Part shown: one piece after another, positions 7,385 to 18,876 of the stretch
How the letters are laid out: each line of letters begins with the position of its first letter
Position numbering within the stretch: the stretch's first letter is position 1
Assembly (NCBI GenBank): GCA_021791795.1
Contig: JAJYVX010000007.1
Location: 1-41,975 of the forward strand
From: Actinomycetes bacterium
GTDB taxonomy: Bacteria; Actinomycetota; Acidimicrobiia; Acidimicrobiales; Bog-793
DNA: 41,975 nucleotides
Direction: 5' to 3'
Program-made: the position numbers and the translations under genes
Notes under the pieces: generated by a model
What the model was told of the DNA's origin: nothing
The model's database searches: none
Seen by the model: only the letters and a program-made list of their open reading frames with translations

Positions 7385-9058
7385 TCAGAGCAGGTAGGCC
7401 ATCTCGGCGTACTCGCGGGCCATCCGGTCGGTCGAGAAGTACGATCCGTTGAGGGCGATCGCATGGCGGCGCACCTCGGCCAGCCCGCCCGTCTCGTAAA
7501 AGCAAGGGAGCACGGCGCTCTCGAGCTTCGCGTAGAGGTCGTCCGCCGAGTCCGACGTGCTCTCGGGAGTCCCGATGGCCCACCCGGTCACCCCCTCGAT
7601 CCACCCCTCCACCCACCAGCCGTCGAGGACGGAGAGGCTCGGCACCCCGTTCACGGCCGCCTTCATCCCGCTCGTGCCCGAGGCCTCCTGCGGCTTGACG
7701 GGGTTGTTGAGCCAGACGTCCGAACCGGCACAGAGGAGGCGGGCGACGGCGAGGTCGTAGTTCTCGAGGAAGACGACGGCGACGTCTCCTTCGAGGTTGC
7801 GCGCCGCAGCGAAGAGATCCTCTATGAGACGCTTGCCGGCCTCGTCCCGTGGATGCGCCTTCCCCGCGCAGACGACCTGCAGTGGGCCGGCCGCGTCGAC
7901 CATGCGGCGCAGGCGGTCGAGGTCGGAGAACAGGAGGGTCGTCTGCTTGTAGGCGGTGACCCTACGCGCGAGGCCGAGCGTGAGCGCCTTCGGGTCGAGC
8001 CGTGCGCCGTTGCGATCAGCCACGTAGGCGAGCAGTGCACGTTTCGACGAAGCGTGAGCCTCCTCCACCTCCTTGAGGTCGATGGTCGTCGCGTACCTGA
8101 GCATCGCGCTGTCGCGCCGCCAGCCCTCGAGGTGCCGGTCGAACATCGCCCGCACGCTCGGAGATGCCCATGTCACAACGCGCACGCCGTTCGTCACCGA
8201 CGACACGACCACACCCGGCAGCATCGCCTGCGCCACCGCCCGGTGCCGGCGGGAGACGGCGTTGACGTAGCGGGAGCACCGCGTGCCGAGCTCTGTCATG
8301 TTGAGCTCCCCGTTCGCGAGGAGCCCGAGCTGCTCGATGAGAGAAGTCCGATCCGCCCCGAGCACCTCCTTCACGAGCCCTGCGTTGAACCGGTCGTGGC
8401 CGGCCGGCACGGGAGTGTGCGTGGTGAACGTGCACGCCTCGCGCACACGCTCGAGGGCGTCCTGCGGCTCGCTCGTACCCTCCTTCTCCATTTCCAGCTC
8501 GATCAAACGGACCGTGAGCAGGGAAGAGTGTCCCTCGTTCATGTGGAACACGGACGGCTCGCAGCCGATCCGGCGGAGGAGGTCGATGCCCCCGATTCCG
8601 AGGAGCGCCTCCTGGCGGAGCCTGTGCCTCTCGTCGCCTCCGTAGAGCTCGTCGGTGATCGACCTGTCTGCCTCATCGTTGCCGCTCAGGTCGGAGTCGA
8701 GGAAGTACACCGGCACCACGGCGCCTGTCTCGCCGACGACGTCGTAGCGCCACACAGCTGCCCGGACGGCACGGCCCTCGATCTCCACCGCGATCTCGAC
8801 TCCCTCGAGCCGGTGGAGCAAGTCCGGCGGCTGCCAGATGACAGGCTCCTCCTCCTGACGCCCGTCCCCGTCCAACCTCTGGCGGAAGTAGCCATCTCTG
8901 TAGAGCAGTGATATGCCGACGACGGGCAGGCCGAGGTCGGCCGCAGACCGCAGGTAGTCGCCCGCGAGCACGCCCAGGCCCCCGCTGAAGGTGGGCATGG
9001 CGTTGTCGAGGGCGGCCTCCATGGAGAAGTAGGCGATCCGCCGGTCTGACTGGGTCAT
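7385..9058 (-). CDS. Alpha-glucan (glycogen/maltodextrin) phosphorylase family protein
   Basis: PLP enzyme that releases glucose-1-phosphate from alpha-1,4-glucans. The 557-aa product starts with IAYFSMEAALDNAMPTFSGGLGVLAGD, the hallmark of the bacterial alpha-glucan phosphorylase group. It continues with VFHMNEGHSS, TTHTPVPAGHDRF and NNPVKPQEASGTSGMKAAVNG, where the Lys is expected to bind PLP. It is shorter than the roughly 800-aa muscle-type enzymes, as many family members are. The ATG at 9058 is 9 nt from the fchA stop, so it may be cotranscribed with fhs and fchA. Why a glycogen enzyme sits there is unclear. Confidence 0.9.
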   Translation of the reverse strand: MTQSDRRIAYFSMEAALDNAMPTFSGGLGVLAGDYLRSAADLGLPVVGISLLYRDGYFRQRLDGDGRQEEEPVIWQPPDLLHRLEGVEIAVEIEGRAVRAAVWRYDVVGETGAVVPVYFLDSDLSGNDEADRSITDELYGGDERHRLRQEALLGIGGIDLLRRIGCEPSVFHMNEGHSSLLTVRLIELEMEKEGTSEPQDALERVREACTFTTHTPVPAGHDRFNAGLVKEVLGADRTSLIEQLGLLANGELNMTELGTRCSRYVNAVSRRHRAVAQAMLPGVVVSSVTNGVRVVTWASPSVRAMFDRHLEGWRRDSAMLRYATTIDLKEVEEAHASSKRALLAYVADRNGARLDPKALTLGLARRVTAYKQTTLLFSDLDRLRRMVDAAGPLQVVCAGKAHPRDEAGKRLIEDLFAAARNLEGDVAVVFLENYDLAVARLLCAGSDVWLNNPVKPQEASGTSGMKAAVNGVPSLSVLDGWWVEGWIEGVTGWAIGTPESTSDSADDLYAKLESAVLPCFYETGGLAEVRRHAIALNGSYFSTDRMAREYAEMAYLL

Positions 9059-9067
9059 GCCCGAGTC

Positions 9068-9706
9068 TCAGTTACCCGGTTCGTCGGGCGCAAACCACCT
9101 GCCGCCGCTCGCCTCGGCGAGGAGCCTCTCGGCGCTCGCGAGCTGGACCTCGATCCGCGCCCGATCGTGAGCGGGCAGTTGCGCAAGGTTGAGGCGGACG
9201 AGCGAGCCCGCCGAGGACGCCGCCCCGAAGCAGAGGTGCTGCCCGGCGAGGGCGTCACCGAGAAGGCGCTGGTTGCCCGACTCGGCGAGCCGTCGCAGGA
9301 CGGGGAACAGCTCGGCTGCGACTTCGACCATCCGGAGCGGCACCTCGGTCGCGATGACAAAGGCCGATCCGGCGCGGGCCGCGTGGCTACCGCTGGCAGG
9401 GACTTCCGTCGCACCCGTCGCACCCGCCGCCCGAGCCGCCCGGGCGGACCTCGCAGCATCGAGCACACCAGACCACGCAGCCTCGTCTGCAGCGGCGAGC
9501 CCGAAGGCCCGGCGGCGCAACGACTCCGCGACGGCGGCGAGCTCGTCCGCCTCGGCCAGCTGCGCGGTGGAGAAACGGGCCACCATCTCCGCCAGCCCCC
9601 CCGCACACGCGAGCACGACGGCTGAGGTCGAGCCGCCGCTCGGCGCCGGCGAACGCGCCGCTATCGCGTCCAACCAGTCGCCGAGCGTGTCGGCCTCAGA
9701 CGTCAT
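9068..9706 (-). CDS. fchA: Methenyl-THF cyclohydrolase / cyclodeaminase family protein (FchA-like)
   Basis: Likely interconverts 5,10-methenyl-THF and 10-formyl-THF. The 212-aa product resembles the cyclodeaminase/cyclohydrolase domain: WLDAIAARSPAPSGGSTSAVVLACAGGLAEMVARFS at the start, then a helical body (VPLRMVEVAAELFPVLRRLAESGN) and a late LAGQHLCFGAASSAGSLVRLN. The ATG at 9706 is chosen because the longer frame adds unconserved sequence inside fhs. It is 11 nt after fhs, the enzyme that uses its product, which strongly supports the folate role over histidine degradation. Expected partners are formate-THF ligase and a methylene-THF dehydrogenase not seen here. Confidence 0.85.
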   Translation of the reverse strand: MTSEADTLGDWLDAIAARSPAPSGGSTSAVVLACAGGLAEMVARFSTAQLAEADELAAVAESLRRRAFGLAAADEAAWSGVLDAARSARAARAAGATGATEVPASGSHAARAGSAFVIATEVPLRMVEVAAELFPVLRRLAESGNQRLLGDALAGQHLCFGAASSAGSLVRLNLAQLPAHDRARIEVQLASAERLLAEASGGRWFAPDEPGN

Positions 9707-9717
9707 GCTGCAAGCGC

Positions 9718-11427
9718 TCAGTAAAGCCCGACGATCTGACCCTTCTCGTCGAGGTCGATGTGGAACGCCGCCGGATCGGAGGACAGCCCCGGCATCGTGC
9801 TCATGTCGCCGCAGATCGGGTAGACGAAGCCGGCACCGACGGAGGCCCTCACCTCCCGCACCGGAAGTCGCCAACCGGTCGGAGCGCCCTTCAAGGAGGG
9901 GTCCGAGGAGAGCGAGAGGTGCGTCTTCGCGATGCAGACGGGCAGGTTCCCGAAGCCGTTCTTCTCATAGGTGTCGAGCTGTCGCGCGGCTGTGGGCGAG
10001 TAGTCGACGCCGTCGGCTCCGTAGATCCTCGCCGCCACGGTCTCGATCTTCTCGCGCAGGCTCGCGCTGTCCGGGTAGAGGAACTTGAACTCGTGCGGCT
10101 GCTCGGCGGCCTCGACCACCGCCTCTGCGAGGGCCGCGCCTCCCTTGCCGCCGTCGGCGAAGGGGGTGGAGACGACGGCCCGTACACCCATCGAGGCCGC
10201 CAGCTCCGTGATCACCCTGTGCTCGGAGTCGAAGTCCTCCGGGAACCCGTTGATGGCGACGACCGGGCTGACGCCGTGCTGGCGCACGTTCTCCACCTGC
10301 TTGCGCAGGTTGGCGGCGCCGATCTCGACGTCCTCGGGGTTCTCCTTCAACAGGTCCTCGGGGAGAGGCTTGCCGGGCACGATCCGGTACTTGCCGGAAT
10401 GCGACTTGAGCGCTCGCACGGTGCACACGACGACAGCGGCATCAGGTGTCAACCCGGACGTCCGGCACTTGATGTTGAAGAAGCGCTCGGCGCCCATGTC
10501 AGCACCGAAACCGGCCTCGGTGATGAGGAAGTCACCGGAGTGGATGCCGATCAGGTCGCCTACGACCGACGAGTTGCCGTGCGCGATGTTGCCGAACGGC
10601 CCGGCGTGGACGATGACGGGAGTGTTCTCGAGGGTCTGGAGAAGGTTCGGCTTGAGCGCCTCGCGCATGATCACCGCCATCGCGCCGGCACCTCTCATCT
10701 GCTCGGCGGTCACCGCCTCGCCCTTCGGCGTGTAGCCGACGACGATGCGACCGAGGCGGTCGCGCATGTCCTGCAGGGACCGCGAGAGAGCGAGCACCGC
10801 CATCACCTCCGAGGCGGCGGTGATGTCGAAGCCGGTCTGGCGCGGCACGCCGTCGAGCCGGCCGCCGAGGCCGACGATGATGTTACGCAGAGCCCTGTCG
10901 TTCACGTCGATGACCCGGCGCCAGGTGATGTTGTGCAGGTCGAGACCGGCGGCGTTGCCGTTGTAGACGTGGTTGTCGACGATGGCCGAGAGCATGTTGT
11001 GGGCTTCGGTGACGGCGTGGAAGTCGCCCGTCAGGTGGAGGTTCAAGATCTCGAAGGGGACCGCCTGGCTGTAACCGCCGCCGGCGGCTCCGCCCTTGAT
11101 GCCGAACGTCGGGCCCATCGACGCCTGCCTGATCGAGACGGTGGCCCGCTTGCCTATGTGTGCCATGCCCTGTCCGAGACCGATCGACGTCGTCGTCTTT
11201 CCTTCGCCGAGCGGGGTCGGGGTGATGGCGGTGACGACGACATAGCGCGCCCGCGGCCGGTCGGCGAGAGCCTCGATGGCATCGAGCTTGATCTTCGCCA
11301 CGTCCTCGCCGTGCAGCTCGAGAAGCGACCGGGGAATGCCCATGTCTGCGGCTACGTCGGCGATCGGCTTCAGGTTTGCGGCGCGTGCAATTTCGAGGGC
11401 TGTGTCCATGTGTTGCATGCTACGCAC
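9718..11427 (-). CDS. fhs: Formate-tetrahydrofolate ligase
   Basis: Catalyses ATP + formate + THF to 10-formyl-THF. In methyl-group oxidisers it can run in reverse to conserve energy as ATP. The 569-aa product (usual about 555-560) has the nucleotide loop [19 protein letters not shown], then [22 protein letters not shown], and [26 protein letters not shown] and FNIKCR follow. The start is a GTG at 11427 (ATGs at 11418 and 11409 are alternatives); none has a clear ribosome site. It is divergent from the choline-dehydrogenase-like gene with only 23 bp between. It heads an operon with fchA. Confidence 0.96.
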   Translation of the reverse strand: MRSMQHMDTALEIARAANLKPIADVAADMGIPRSLLELHGEDVAKIKLDAIEALADRPRARYVVVTAITPTPLGEGKTTTSIGLGQGMAHIGKRATVSIRQASMGPTFGIKGGAAGGGYSQAVPFEILNLHLTGDFHAVTEAHNMLSAIVDNHVYNGNAAGLDLHNITWRRVIDVNDRALRNIIVGLGGRLDGVPRQTGFDITAASEVMAVLALSRSLQDMRDRLGRIVVGYTPKGEAVTAEQMRGAGAMAVIMREALKPNLLQTLENTPVIVHAGPFGNIAHGNSSVVGDLIGIHSGDFLITEAGFGADMGAERFFNIKCRTSGLTPDAAVVVCTVRALKSHSGKYRIVPGKPLPEDLLKENPEDVEIGAANLRKQVENVRQHGVSPVVAINGFPEDFDSEHRVITELAASMGVRAVVSTPFADGGKGGAALAEAVVEAAEQPHEFKFLYPDSASLREKIETVAARIYGADGVDYSPTAARQLDTYEKNGFGNLPVCIAKTHLSLSSDPSLKGAPTGWRLPVREVRASVGAGFVYPICGDMSTMPGLSSDPAAFHIDLDEKGQIVGLY

Positions 11428-11441
11428 AGGTGTCGCAGTAT
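11413..11441 (+). promoter_or_regulatory. Predicted promoter of the GMC oxidoreductase gene
   Basis: TTGCAT (11413-11418), 17-bp spacer, CAGTAT (11436-11441). Transcription would begin about 11448-11451, making the ATG at 11451 leaderless or nearly so. This fits the lack of a ribosome site. The -10 match is weak. Confidence 0.4.
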
Positions 11442-11448
11442 GTGCGAC
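11432..11448. promoter_or_regulatory. Palindromic operator between fhs and the GMC gene
   Basis: GTCGCA-GTATG-TGCGAC is a perfect 6-bp inverted repeat ending 2 bp before the GMC start. It fills most of the 23-bp gap and overlaps the predicted -10. A regulator bound here would block both divergent genes. The protein is unknown. Confidence 0.55.
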
Positions 11449-11450
11449 GC

Positions 11451-13193
11451 ATGGCCTTCGACTTCGTCATCATCGGTGGGGGTTCGGCGGGGAGCTGTCT
11501 CGCGAACAGGCTGAGCGCCGACCCCGGCAGCAGGGTCCTCGTCCTCGAGGCGGGACGCCCGGACTACTCCTTCGACATGTTCATCCACATGCCGGCAGCG
11601 CTGACGTTCCCCATCGGTAGTCGCTTCTACGACTGGAAGTACGAATCGGAGCCCGAGCCGTTCATGAACGGGCGGCGCATCTACCACGCCCGGGGCAAGG
11701 TGCTCGGGGGCTCGAGCTCGATCAACGGGATGATCTTCCAGCGGGGCAACCCGCTCGACTACGAGCGCTGGGCCGGCGATGCGGGGATGGACGACTGGGA
11801 CTACGCCCACTGCCTGCCGTACTTCAAGAAGATGGAGAACTGCCTCGCAGGTGCCGACGAGTTCCGGGGCGGCACCGGCCCGCTCGTGCTCGAGCGAGGG
11901 CCGGCCACGAACCCGCTCTTCCGTGCATTCTTCGAAGCGGTGCAGCAGGCCGGGCTCAGCCTTACAGAGGACGTGAACGGGTACCGGCAGGAGGGTTTTG
12001 CCCCTTTCGACCGGAACGTGCACAGGGGCCGCCGGCTGAGCGCGGCGCGCGCCTACCTCCATCCCGTCATGAACCGCCCGAACCTCACCGTGCGAACGAG
12101 GGCGTTCGCGCACAAGATCCTCTTCCAGGGCACCCGCGCCGTCGGCGTCGAGTACGCCTGGCGCGGCAGGCGGGAGACGGCGAGGGCGGCCGAGGTCATC
12201 TGTTGCGGGGGCGCGATCAACTCCCCGCAGCTGCTCCAGCTGTCGGGGATAGGCAACGCGGACGAGCTCCGGGATCTCGGGATCGCCACCGTCTCGGACC
12301 TCCCCGGCGTCGGTGAGAACCTGCAGGACCACCTCGAGGTGTACATCCAGTACGGCTGCAAGCAGCCGGTGTCGCTCGCCCCGGCGCTCAAGTGGCGCAA
12401 CCGGCCGAAGATCGGCCTCGAGTGGATCCTGTTCAAGCGCGGGCCGGGCGCCACCAACCACTTCGAGGGCGGCGGGTTCGCCCGCAGCAACGAGGACGTC
12501 GTCTACCCGAACCTCATGTTCCACTTCCTCCCGATAGCCGTGCGCTACGACGGCTCCGCTCCTTCGGGCGGTCACGGCTACCAGATCCACATCGGACCGA
12601 TGTACTCCGACGCCAGGGGCTCGGTGAAGATCCGTTCGACCGATCCGGCGGAGCACCCGGCTCTCCGCTTCAACTACCTCTCGACGGCCCAGGACCGGCG
12701 CGAATGGGTAGAGGCGGTCCGGCTCGGCCGCCGCATCCTCAACCAGCCGGCGATGGAGCCCTTCAACTCCGGCGAGCTCTCGCCCGGCCCGCGCGTCTCG
12801 ACGGACGAGGAGATCCTCGCCTGGGTCGCGCGGGACGGCGAGACGGCTCTTCACCCCTCCTGCACCTGCAAGATGGGGACGGGACCTGACGCCATCGTCG
12901 ACCCGTCGACGATGGCGGTCTACGGCGTCGAGGGGTTGCGGGTCGTGGACGCCTCGGTCATGCCCTACGTCACGAACGGCAACATCTACGCCCCCGTGAT
13001 GATGACGGCCGAGAAGGCTGCTGACCTCATCCTCCACAACACGCCTCTCGCTCCTGAGCATGTCGAGTTCTTCCGGCGGGACCGGCCTCAAGGAGCAAGG
13101 GGCACCCACACGGCGGCGGCTCGGGACGCGACCGGCGACACGACCGCCGTGAGCGCGACGGGCGAGCCGGTCGAGGCGCCGGCGGGTGACTGA
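11451..13193 (+). CDS. betA: GMC-family FAD oxidoreductase, choline dehydrogenase-like
   Basis: Flavoprotein that oxidises an alcohol, most likely choline to betaine aldehyde. The 580-aa product has the FAD fold [18 protein letters not shown] (residues 5-22), the GMC signatures [17 protein letters not shown] and [16 protein letters not shown], and the catalytic HPSCTCKMG with a conserved His. [19 protein letters not shown] near the end is typical of BetA. The tail after about residue 545 is Ala/Thr-rich and looks unstructured. The ATG at 11451 starts right at the Rossmann strand. An aldehyde dehydrogenase follows 152 bp downstream, as in bet operons. Substrate is inferred; other GMC alcohol oxidases are possible. 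Confidence 0.85.
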   Translation: MAFDFVIIGGGSAGSCLANRLSADPGSRVLVLEAGRPDYSFDMFIHMPAALTFPIGSRFYDWKYESEPEPFMNGRRIYHARGKVLGGSSSINGMIFQRGNPLDYERWAGDAGMDDWDYAHCLPYFKKMENCLAGADEFRGGTGPLVLERGPATNPLFRAFFEAVQQAGLSLTEDVNGYRQEGFAPFDRNVHRGRRLSAARAYLHPVMNRPNLTVRTRAFAHKILFQGTRAVGVEYAWRGRRETARAAEVICCGGAINSPQLLQLSGIGNADELRDLGIATVSDLPGVGENLQDHLEVYIQYGCKQPVSLAPALKWRNRPKIGLEWILFKRGPGATNHFEGGGFARSNEDVVYPNLMFHFLPIAVRYDGSAPSGGHGYQIHIGPMYSDARGSVKIRSTDPAEHPALRFNYLSTAQDRREWVEAVRLGRRILNQPAMEPFNSGELSPGPRVSTDEEILAWVARDGETALHPSCTCKMGTGPDAIVDPSTMAVYGVEGLRVVDASVMPYVTNGNIYAPVMMTAEKAADLILHNTPLAPEHVEFFRRDRPQGARGTHTAAARDATGDTTAVSATGEPVEAPAGD

Positions 13194-13237
13194 GCAAGTC
13201 GTGCCCCGGTCACCTCACCGGTCGGCCGAGCTCCGGA

Positions 13238-13265
13238 CGCCACCCGTCGAGGACGGGAGGTGGCG
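13238..13265 (+). terminator. Possible hairpin between betA-like gene and aldehyde dehydrogenase
   Basis: CGCCACC (13238-13244) pairs with GGTGGCG (13259-13265), and an inner CGTC pairs with GACG across a 3-nt bulge. It lies 45 bp after the GMC stop with no U-tract. It may be a terminator or a processing site between the two genes. Confidence 0.4.
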
Positions 13266-13345
13266 CTCTGCCGCCCGCTCGGCGTCAGGACCCGAACACC
13301 GCAGCGGCGATGGCGATCTCGATCGCCTTGGGAGGATGTGCGCAG

Positions 13346-14818
13346 ATGCCTGACGTGACGAACACCACCGGGGAGCGTCTCTTCCGCGCTCTCGTCGGGG
13401 GCAAGTGGCTCGACGGCCCTTCGGTGAACCCGGCCGTGAGCCCGTCCAGCGGGCAGGCGTTCGCGGCCGTGGCCGAGTGCGATGCGGCCGTCGCCGATCT
13501 CGCCGTTCGCGAAGCGCTCGATGCTGCACCCGGCTGGAGGGCGGCTCCGCCGGCCGAACGGGCGGCCCGGCTGGAGGAGGTGGAGCGAGCCATAAGGGCA
13601 TCGCGCGACGAGCTCGCCCGCATCCTCACCCTGGACCAGGGAAAGCCGCTCGCCGAGGCCTACGACGAGGTGGACGAGACGGCGGTGTACTTCAAGATGG
13701 CGGCGGCGGACGCGAGGACTCTTGCAGGCACGCTCCCAGCCTCTGCCTCCGGAGAGCGCCGGGTCATGGTGCAGCGCGTCCCGCTCGGAGTGATCGGCAT
13801 CGTCACGCCGTGGAACTGGCCCTACACGATGGGAGCCGAGCTGTTCGCCCCCGCCATGGCCGCCGGCAACACGGTGGTGTGGGTTCCCGCTCCGACGACG
13901 AGCGCCTGCTCGGGCGCGCTCGCCGAGCTGATAGCCGCGACCGGGCTCCCGCCGGGCGTGTTCAACTTCGTGCCGGGACCCGGGCCCGTCGCCGGTGACG
14001 CCGTCGTGTCGCACCCCCTCGTGTCGGGCGTCGGCTTCATCGGCTCGGTCGCGACCGGCTCGCTGATAGCTGCCCGGGCGGCCGGCAAGGCCCAGATCCT
14101 CGAGCTCGGGGGAAACGGGCCGATGGTGATCCTCGAGGACGCCGACCTGGAGCTCGCCGCGCGCGCCACGCTCGAGGCTGCGTACCTGTGCGCCGGCCAG
14201 AGCTGCACGGCCGGGGAGCGCTTCCTCGTGCACCGCTCGGTCGCCGCCGAGTTCGTCGAGCGCGTCGTCGCCCTCACCGAGAGCGAGGTGCGCCTCGGCG
14301 ACCCGTTCGCGGAGGCGACGACGATGGGACCGCTCAACAACGAGCCCACAGCTGCCAAGTTCGACCGCCACGTGTCCGACGCCCTTGCCAGAGGAGCGAG
14401 GGTCTGCTGCGGCGGCCGCCGCGCTCCGGGATACCCGACGGCGCTCTTCGCCGAGGCCACGGTGCTCGACGGCGTCACGCCCGACATGGCGATCGCCGCG
14501 GAGGAGACCTTCGGGCCGGTCGTCCCCGTCCTCGCCGTCGACTCGGCGGCCGAGGCGCTCCGGTTGACCAACTCGTCGCCCTTCGGCCTCACGGCCGCAG
14601 TGTTCACGTCAGACCTCGAGCGCGGCCTCGCCTTCGCCGAGGCGACGAGGGCCGGCTCCGTGAACGTCAATTCGTCGACGAACCTGTGGGAGTCGCACCT
14701 GCCCTTCGGTGGCGGCGCCGGCTCGCTGAGCGGCCGTGGTCGCGTGGGCGGCCGCTCGGTCCTCGACGCGTTCACCGAGCCGAAGACGATCATCTACCCG
14801 GCGCCCCGCGCCGGCTGA
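13346..14818 (+). CDS. NAD(P)-dependent aldehyde dehydrogenase (betaine-aldehyde dehydrogenase-like)
   Basis: Oxidises an aldehyde to the acid; next to a choline-dehydrogenase-like gene the likely substrate is betaine aldehyde. The 490-aa product has TPWNWPYTMGAELFAPAMAAGN, the general-base motif ILELGGNGPM (E253), the catalytic CAGQSCTAGERF (C287), and EETFGPVVPV. The ATG at 13346 has GGGAGGA 9 nt upstream. Odd point: the coenzyme-binding Lys normally in a K-P-(A/S) motif is Val here (GNTVVWVPAPTT, V180), which may change coenzyme binding. It ends exactly against the convergent pip-like stop (TGATCA). Semialdehyde substrates remain possible. Confidence 0.88.
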   Translation: MPDVTNTTGERLFRALVGGKWLDGPSVNPAVSPSSGQAFAAVAECDAAVADLAVREALDAAPGWRAAPPAERAARLEEVERAIRASRDELARILTLDQGKPLAEAYDEVDETAVYFKMAAADARTLAGTLPASASGERRVMVQRVPLGVIGIVTPWNWPYTMGAELFAPAMAAGNTVVWVPAPTTSACSGALAELIAATGLPPGVFNFVPGPGPVAGDAVVSHPLVSGVGFIGSVATGSLIAARAAGKAQILELGGNGPMVILEDADLELAARATLEAAYLCAGQSCTAGERFLVHRSVAAEFVERVVALTESEVRLGDPFAEATTMGPLNNEPTAAKFDRHVSDALARGARVCCGGRRAPGYPTALFAEATVLDGVTPDMAIAAEETFGPVVPVLAVDSAAEALRLTNSSPFGLTAAVFTSDLERGLAFAEATRAGSVNVNSSTNLWESHLPFGGGAGSLSGRGRVGGRSVLDAFTEPKTIIYPAPRAG

Positions 14819-15739
14819 TCAGCCGACGCGGCGCTCGAGGAAGTCTCTGATCACACCGAGGTAGGCGTCGGCCTCCTTCTCGAGGATGACGAAGTGGCTC
14901 GACTGGCCGAACACGACGAACTCGGTGTCCGGGATGCCGTCGGCGAGCGGCCGGCTGCAGCGCTTGGCCGACAGCTCGTCGTACCAGCCGCAGAGGACGA
15001 GAGCCGGCACCCGGACTTCGCCGAGCCGGTCGGAGATGTCGTAGAAGGCCTGCGGTCCGGTGCCGCGGAACTCGTGCGGCCCCCACAGTGCGTAGGCCGG
15101 GCCTGTCTTCTCGAGGTATGGACCGACGACTTCCTCGAACTCGCGGCGGGACCGCGCCGGCTGGTACGGCGTGGCCCTGCGCAGGTGCCGCGAGTTCAGC
15201 TCGAGCACGGCCGCCTGGTACCCGGGGTCGTCGAGGTTGTCCTCGTACTCGCATTTGAGCATGTGAGCATGCGTGTCCGCCCCGAGGGCCATCCGATACT
15301 CGGATACGTCGAGGAGGTAGTGCTTCCCGCTCGCATAGGTGTTCGAGAGGACGAGCGCGTTGACGTTGCTCGGATGGCCCAGCGTGTAGGCGAGAGAGAG
15401 CATCCCGCCCCAGGACTGCCCGTAGAGCGTCACGGTGCCGAGATCGAGCGTCGTTCGCACCGTCTCGACTTCGTCGATGAATCGCTGGATCTGCCAGATC
15501 GAAGGGTCGTCCGGCCAATCCGAGTCGCCACTCCCGAGCTGGTCGTAGAGGACGACCTTGCGGTCCTGCTCCGCGACGACCTCGTTCAGCCGGGTGAGGT
15601 AGCTGCTCGGCATGCCCGGTCCGCCGTGCAGCGCGAGCAACGTCTCGGTCCCTGATCCGTAGACCCAGTAGGCGATCTCGAAGTCGCGCTCCACCTTGAT
15701 GCGACCCTGGTCCGTGAGCGGCGCAGCTGTTCTGTTCAT
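14819..15739 (-). CDS. Proline iminopeptidase-family alpha/beta hydrolase
   Basis: Cytosolic serine hydrolase of peptidase family S33, which removes N-terminal proline from peptides; relatives act on amides. The 306-aa product has the oxyanion motif HGGPG (38-42), the nucleophile elbow GQSWGG (S109), a late Asp (CGWYDELS) and a catalytic His (QSSHFVI), so the triad is complete. The ATG at 15739 lies 28 nt beyond the ABC ATPase stop on the same strand. It is therefore probably the last gene of the importer operon and would process an imported peptide or amide. Proline specificity is not proven. Confidence 0.87.
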   Translation of the reverse strand: MNRTAAPLTDQGRIKVERDFEIAYWVYGSGTETLLALHGGPGMPSSYLTRLNEVVAEQDRKVVLYDQLGSGDSDWPDDPSIWQIQRFIDEVETVRTTLDLGTVTLYGQSWGGMLSLAYTLGHPSNVNALVLSNTYASGKHYLLDVSEYRMALGADTHAHMLKCEYEDNLDDPGYQAAVLELNSRHLRRATPYQPARSRREFEEVVGPYLEKTGPAYALWGPHEFRGTGPQAFYDISDRLGEVRVPALVLCGWYDELSAKRCSRPLADGIPDTEFVVFGQSSHFVILEKEADAYLGVIRDFLERRVG

Positions 15740-15767
15740 GGGAAGAGTCTCGCGTGAAGAACCGGCC

Positions 15768-17922
<2,155 letters not shown>

Positions 17923-17930
<8 letters not shown>

Positions 17931-18867
17931 CGATGAAAGCCAACTTCCGTCTGAAGATGCGCCGCGGGATGCGCTGCTGTGGGTCGAGCACGTCGCGCAT
18001 CGTCTCGCCGAGGACCGTGAACGACGTGGCCAGGATGACAAGGCCGATGATCGGGCCGACGATCTCCCAGGGGGAGGTGCCGATGTTCGTGAACCCGTCG
18101 GCGAGGATGACACCCCAGTCAGGAGTCGGTGCCTCCACTCCGACGCCGAGGAAGGCGAGCCCGGCTTCAATGACGATCGCGCTCGGTATGTCCATCGCCA
18201 CTATCACGAAGAGGGGCGGCGCCACGTTGGGGAGTATGTGCCTGAGAAGGACCCGCAGGCGTGAGGCGCCGAGCGACCGCTCCGCCTTCACGTACTGGTT
18301 CTTGCGCTCCGACAGCGTCTGGGCGCGGATGAGGCGGGCGTAGTAGGGCATGAGCGAGATGCCGATGACGAAGGCGACGCTCTCTATCGAGCCGCCGAGC
18401 AGGGAGAGAAGGGCCAAGCCGAGGATGACCGCCGGAAAGGAGATCAAAGCGTCGAAGACGACGATGAGCACCTTGTCGACGGGGCCGCCGAGGTAGCCGG
18501 CGACGAGGCCGAGCACCGAGCCGACGAGGAACGCACCGAGCACCGCGGGCAGTGCGACCTCGAAGGCGACCTGGCTGCCGTAGAGGACCCTCGACAGGTT
18601 GTCGCGCCCGAGGGCGTCGGTCCCGAGGAGGTGCTGCGCCGACGGGCCCGTCAAGGTGTGGAGGACGTCTATGGAGTTCGGGCCGTAGGGCGCCAGCGTC
18701 GGTGCAAAGATGGCCGTGAGGAGAAGCAGCAGGATCATGCCTGCGGACGCGGCGCCGGCAGGACGGCGGGTCACGTCGCGGAGGAAGCCGAGGACTCCGC
18801 GGGGCTGGTACTCGCTCCCGGTGGCGCTCTCGCCGAGAAGGACCTGCTGGGTCGCCTGGACGGACAC
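17923..18867 (-). CDS. ABC transporter permease, DppC/OppC type
   Basis: Inner-membrane channel subunit of the importer, 314 aa. It has an N-terminal cytoplasmic arm, a first membrane segment ([22 protein letters not shown]), then [21 protein letters not shown], which is a DppC hallmark. Four to five more hydrophobic segments follow. The ATPase-coupling EAA-type loop is [21 protein letters not shown]. The end of the gene overlaps the ATPase start by 8 bp, and it starts 9 bp after the DppB-type permease. Substrate depends on the binding protein and is unknown. Confidence 0.93.
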
Positions 18868-18876
18868 GGAGGGCTC

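Noticed and set aside
9760-11514. 584-aa plus-strand frame opposite formate-THF ligase
   Set aside because: Antisense shadow typical of GC-rich genes; fhs is unmistakable on the minus strand.
14814-14823. Gene fusion or readthrough between aldehyde dehydrogenase and the hydrolase
   Set aside because: The genes are convergent and their stops simply abut (TGATCA).
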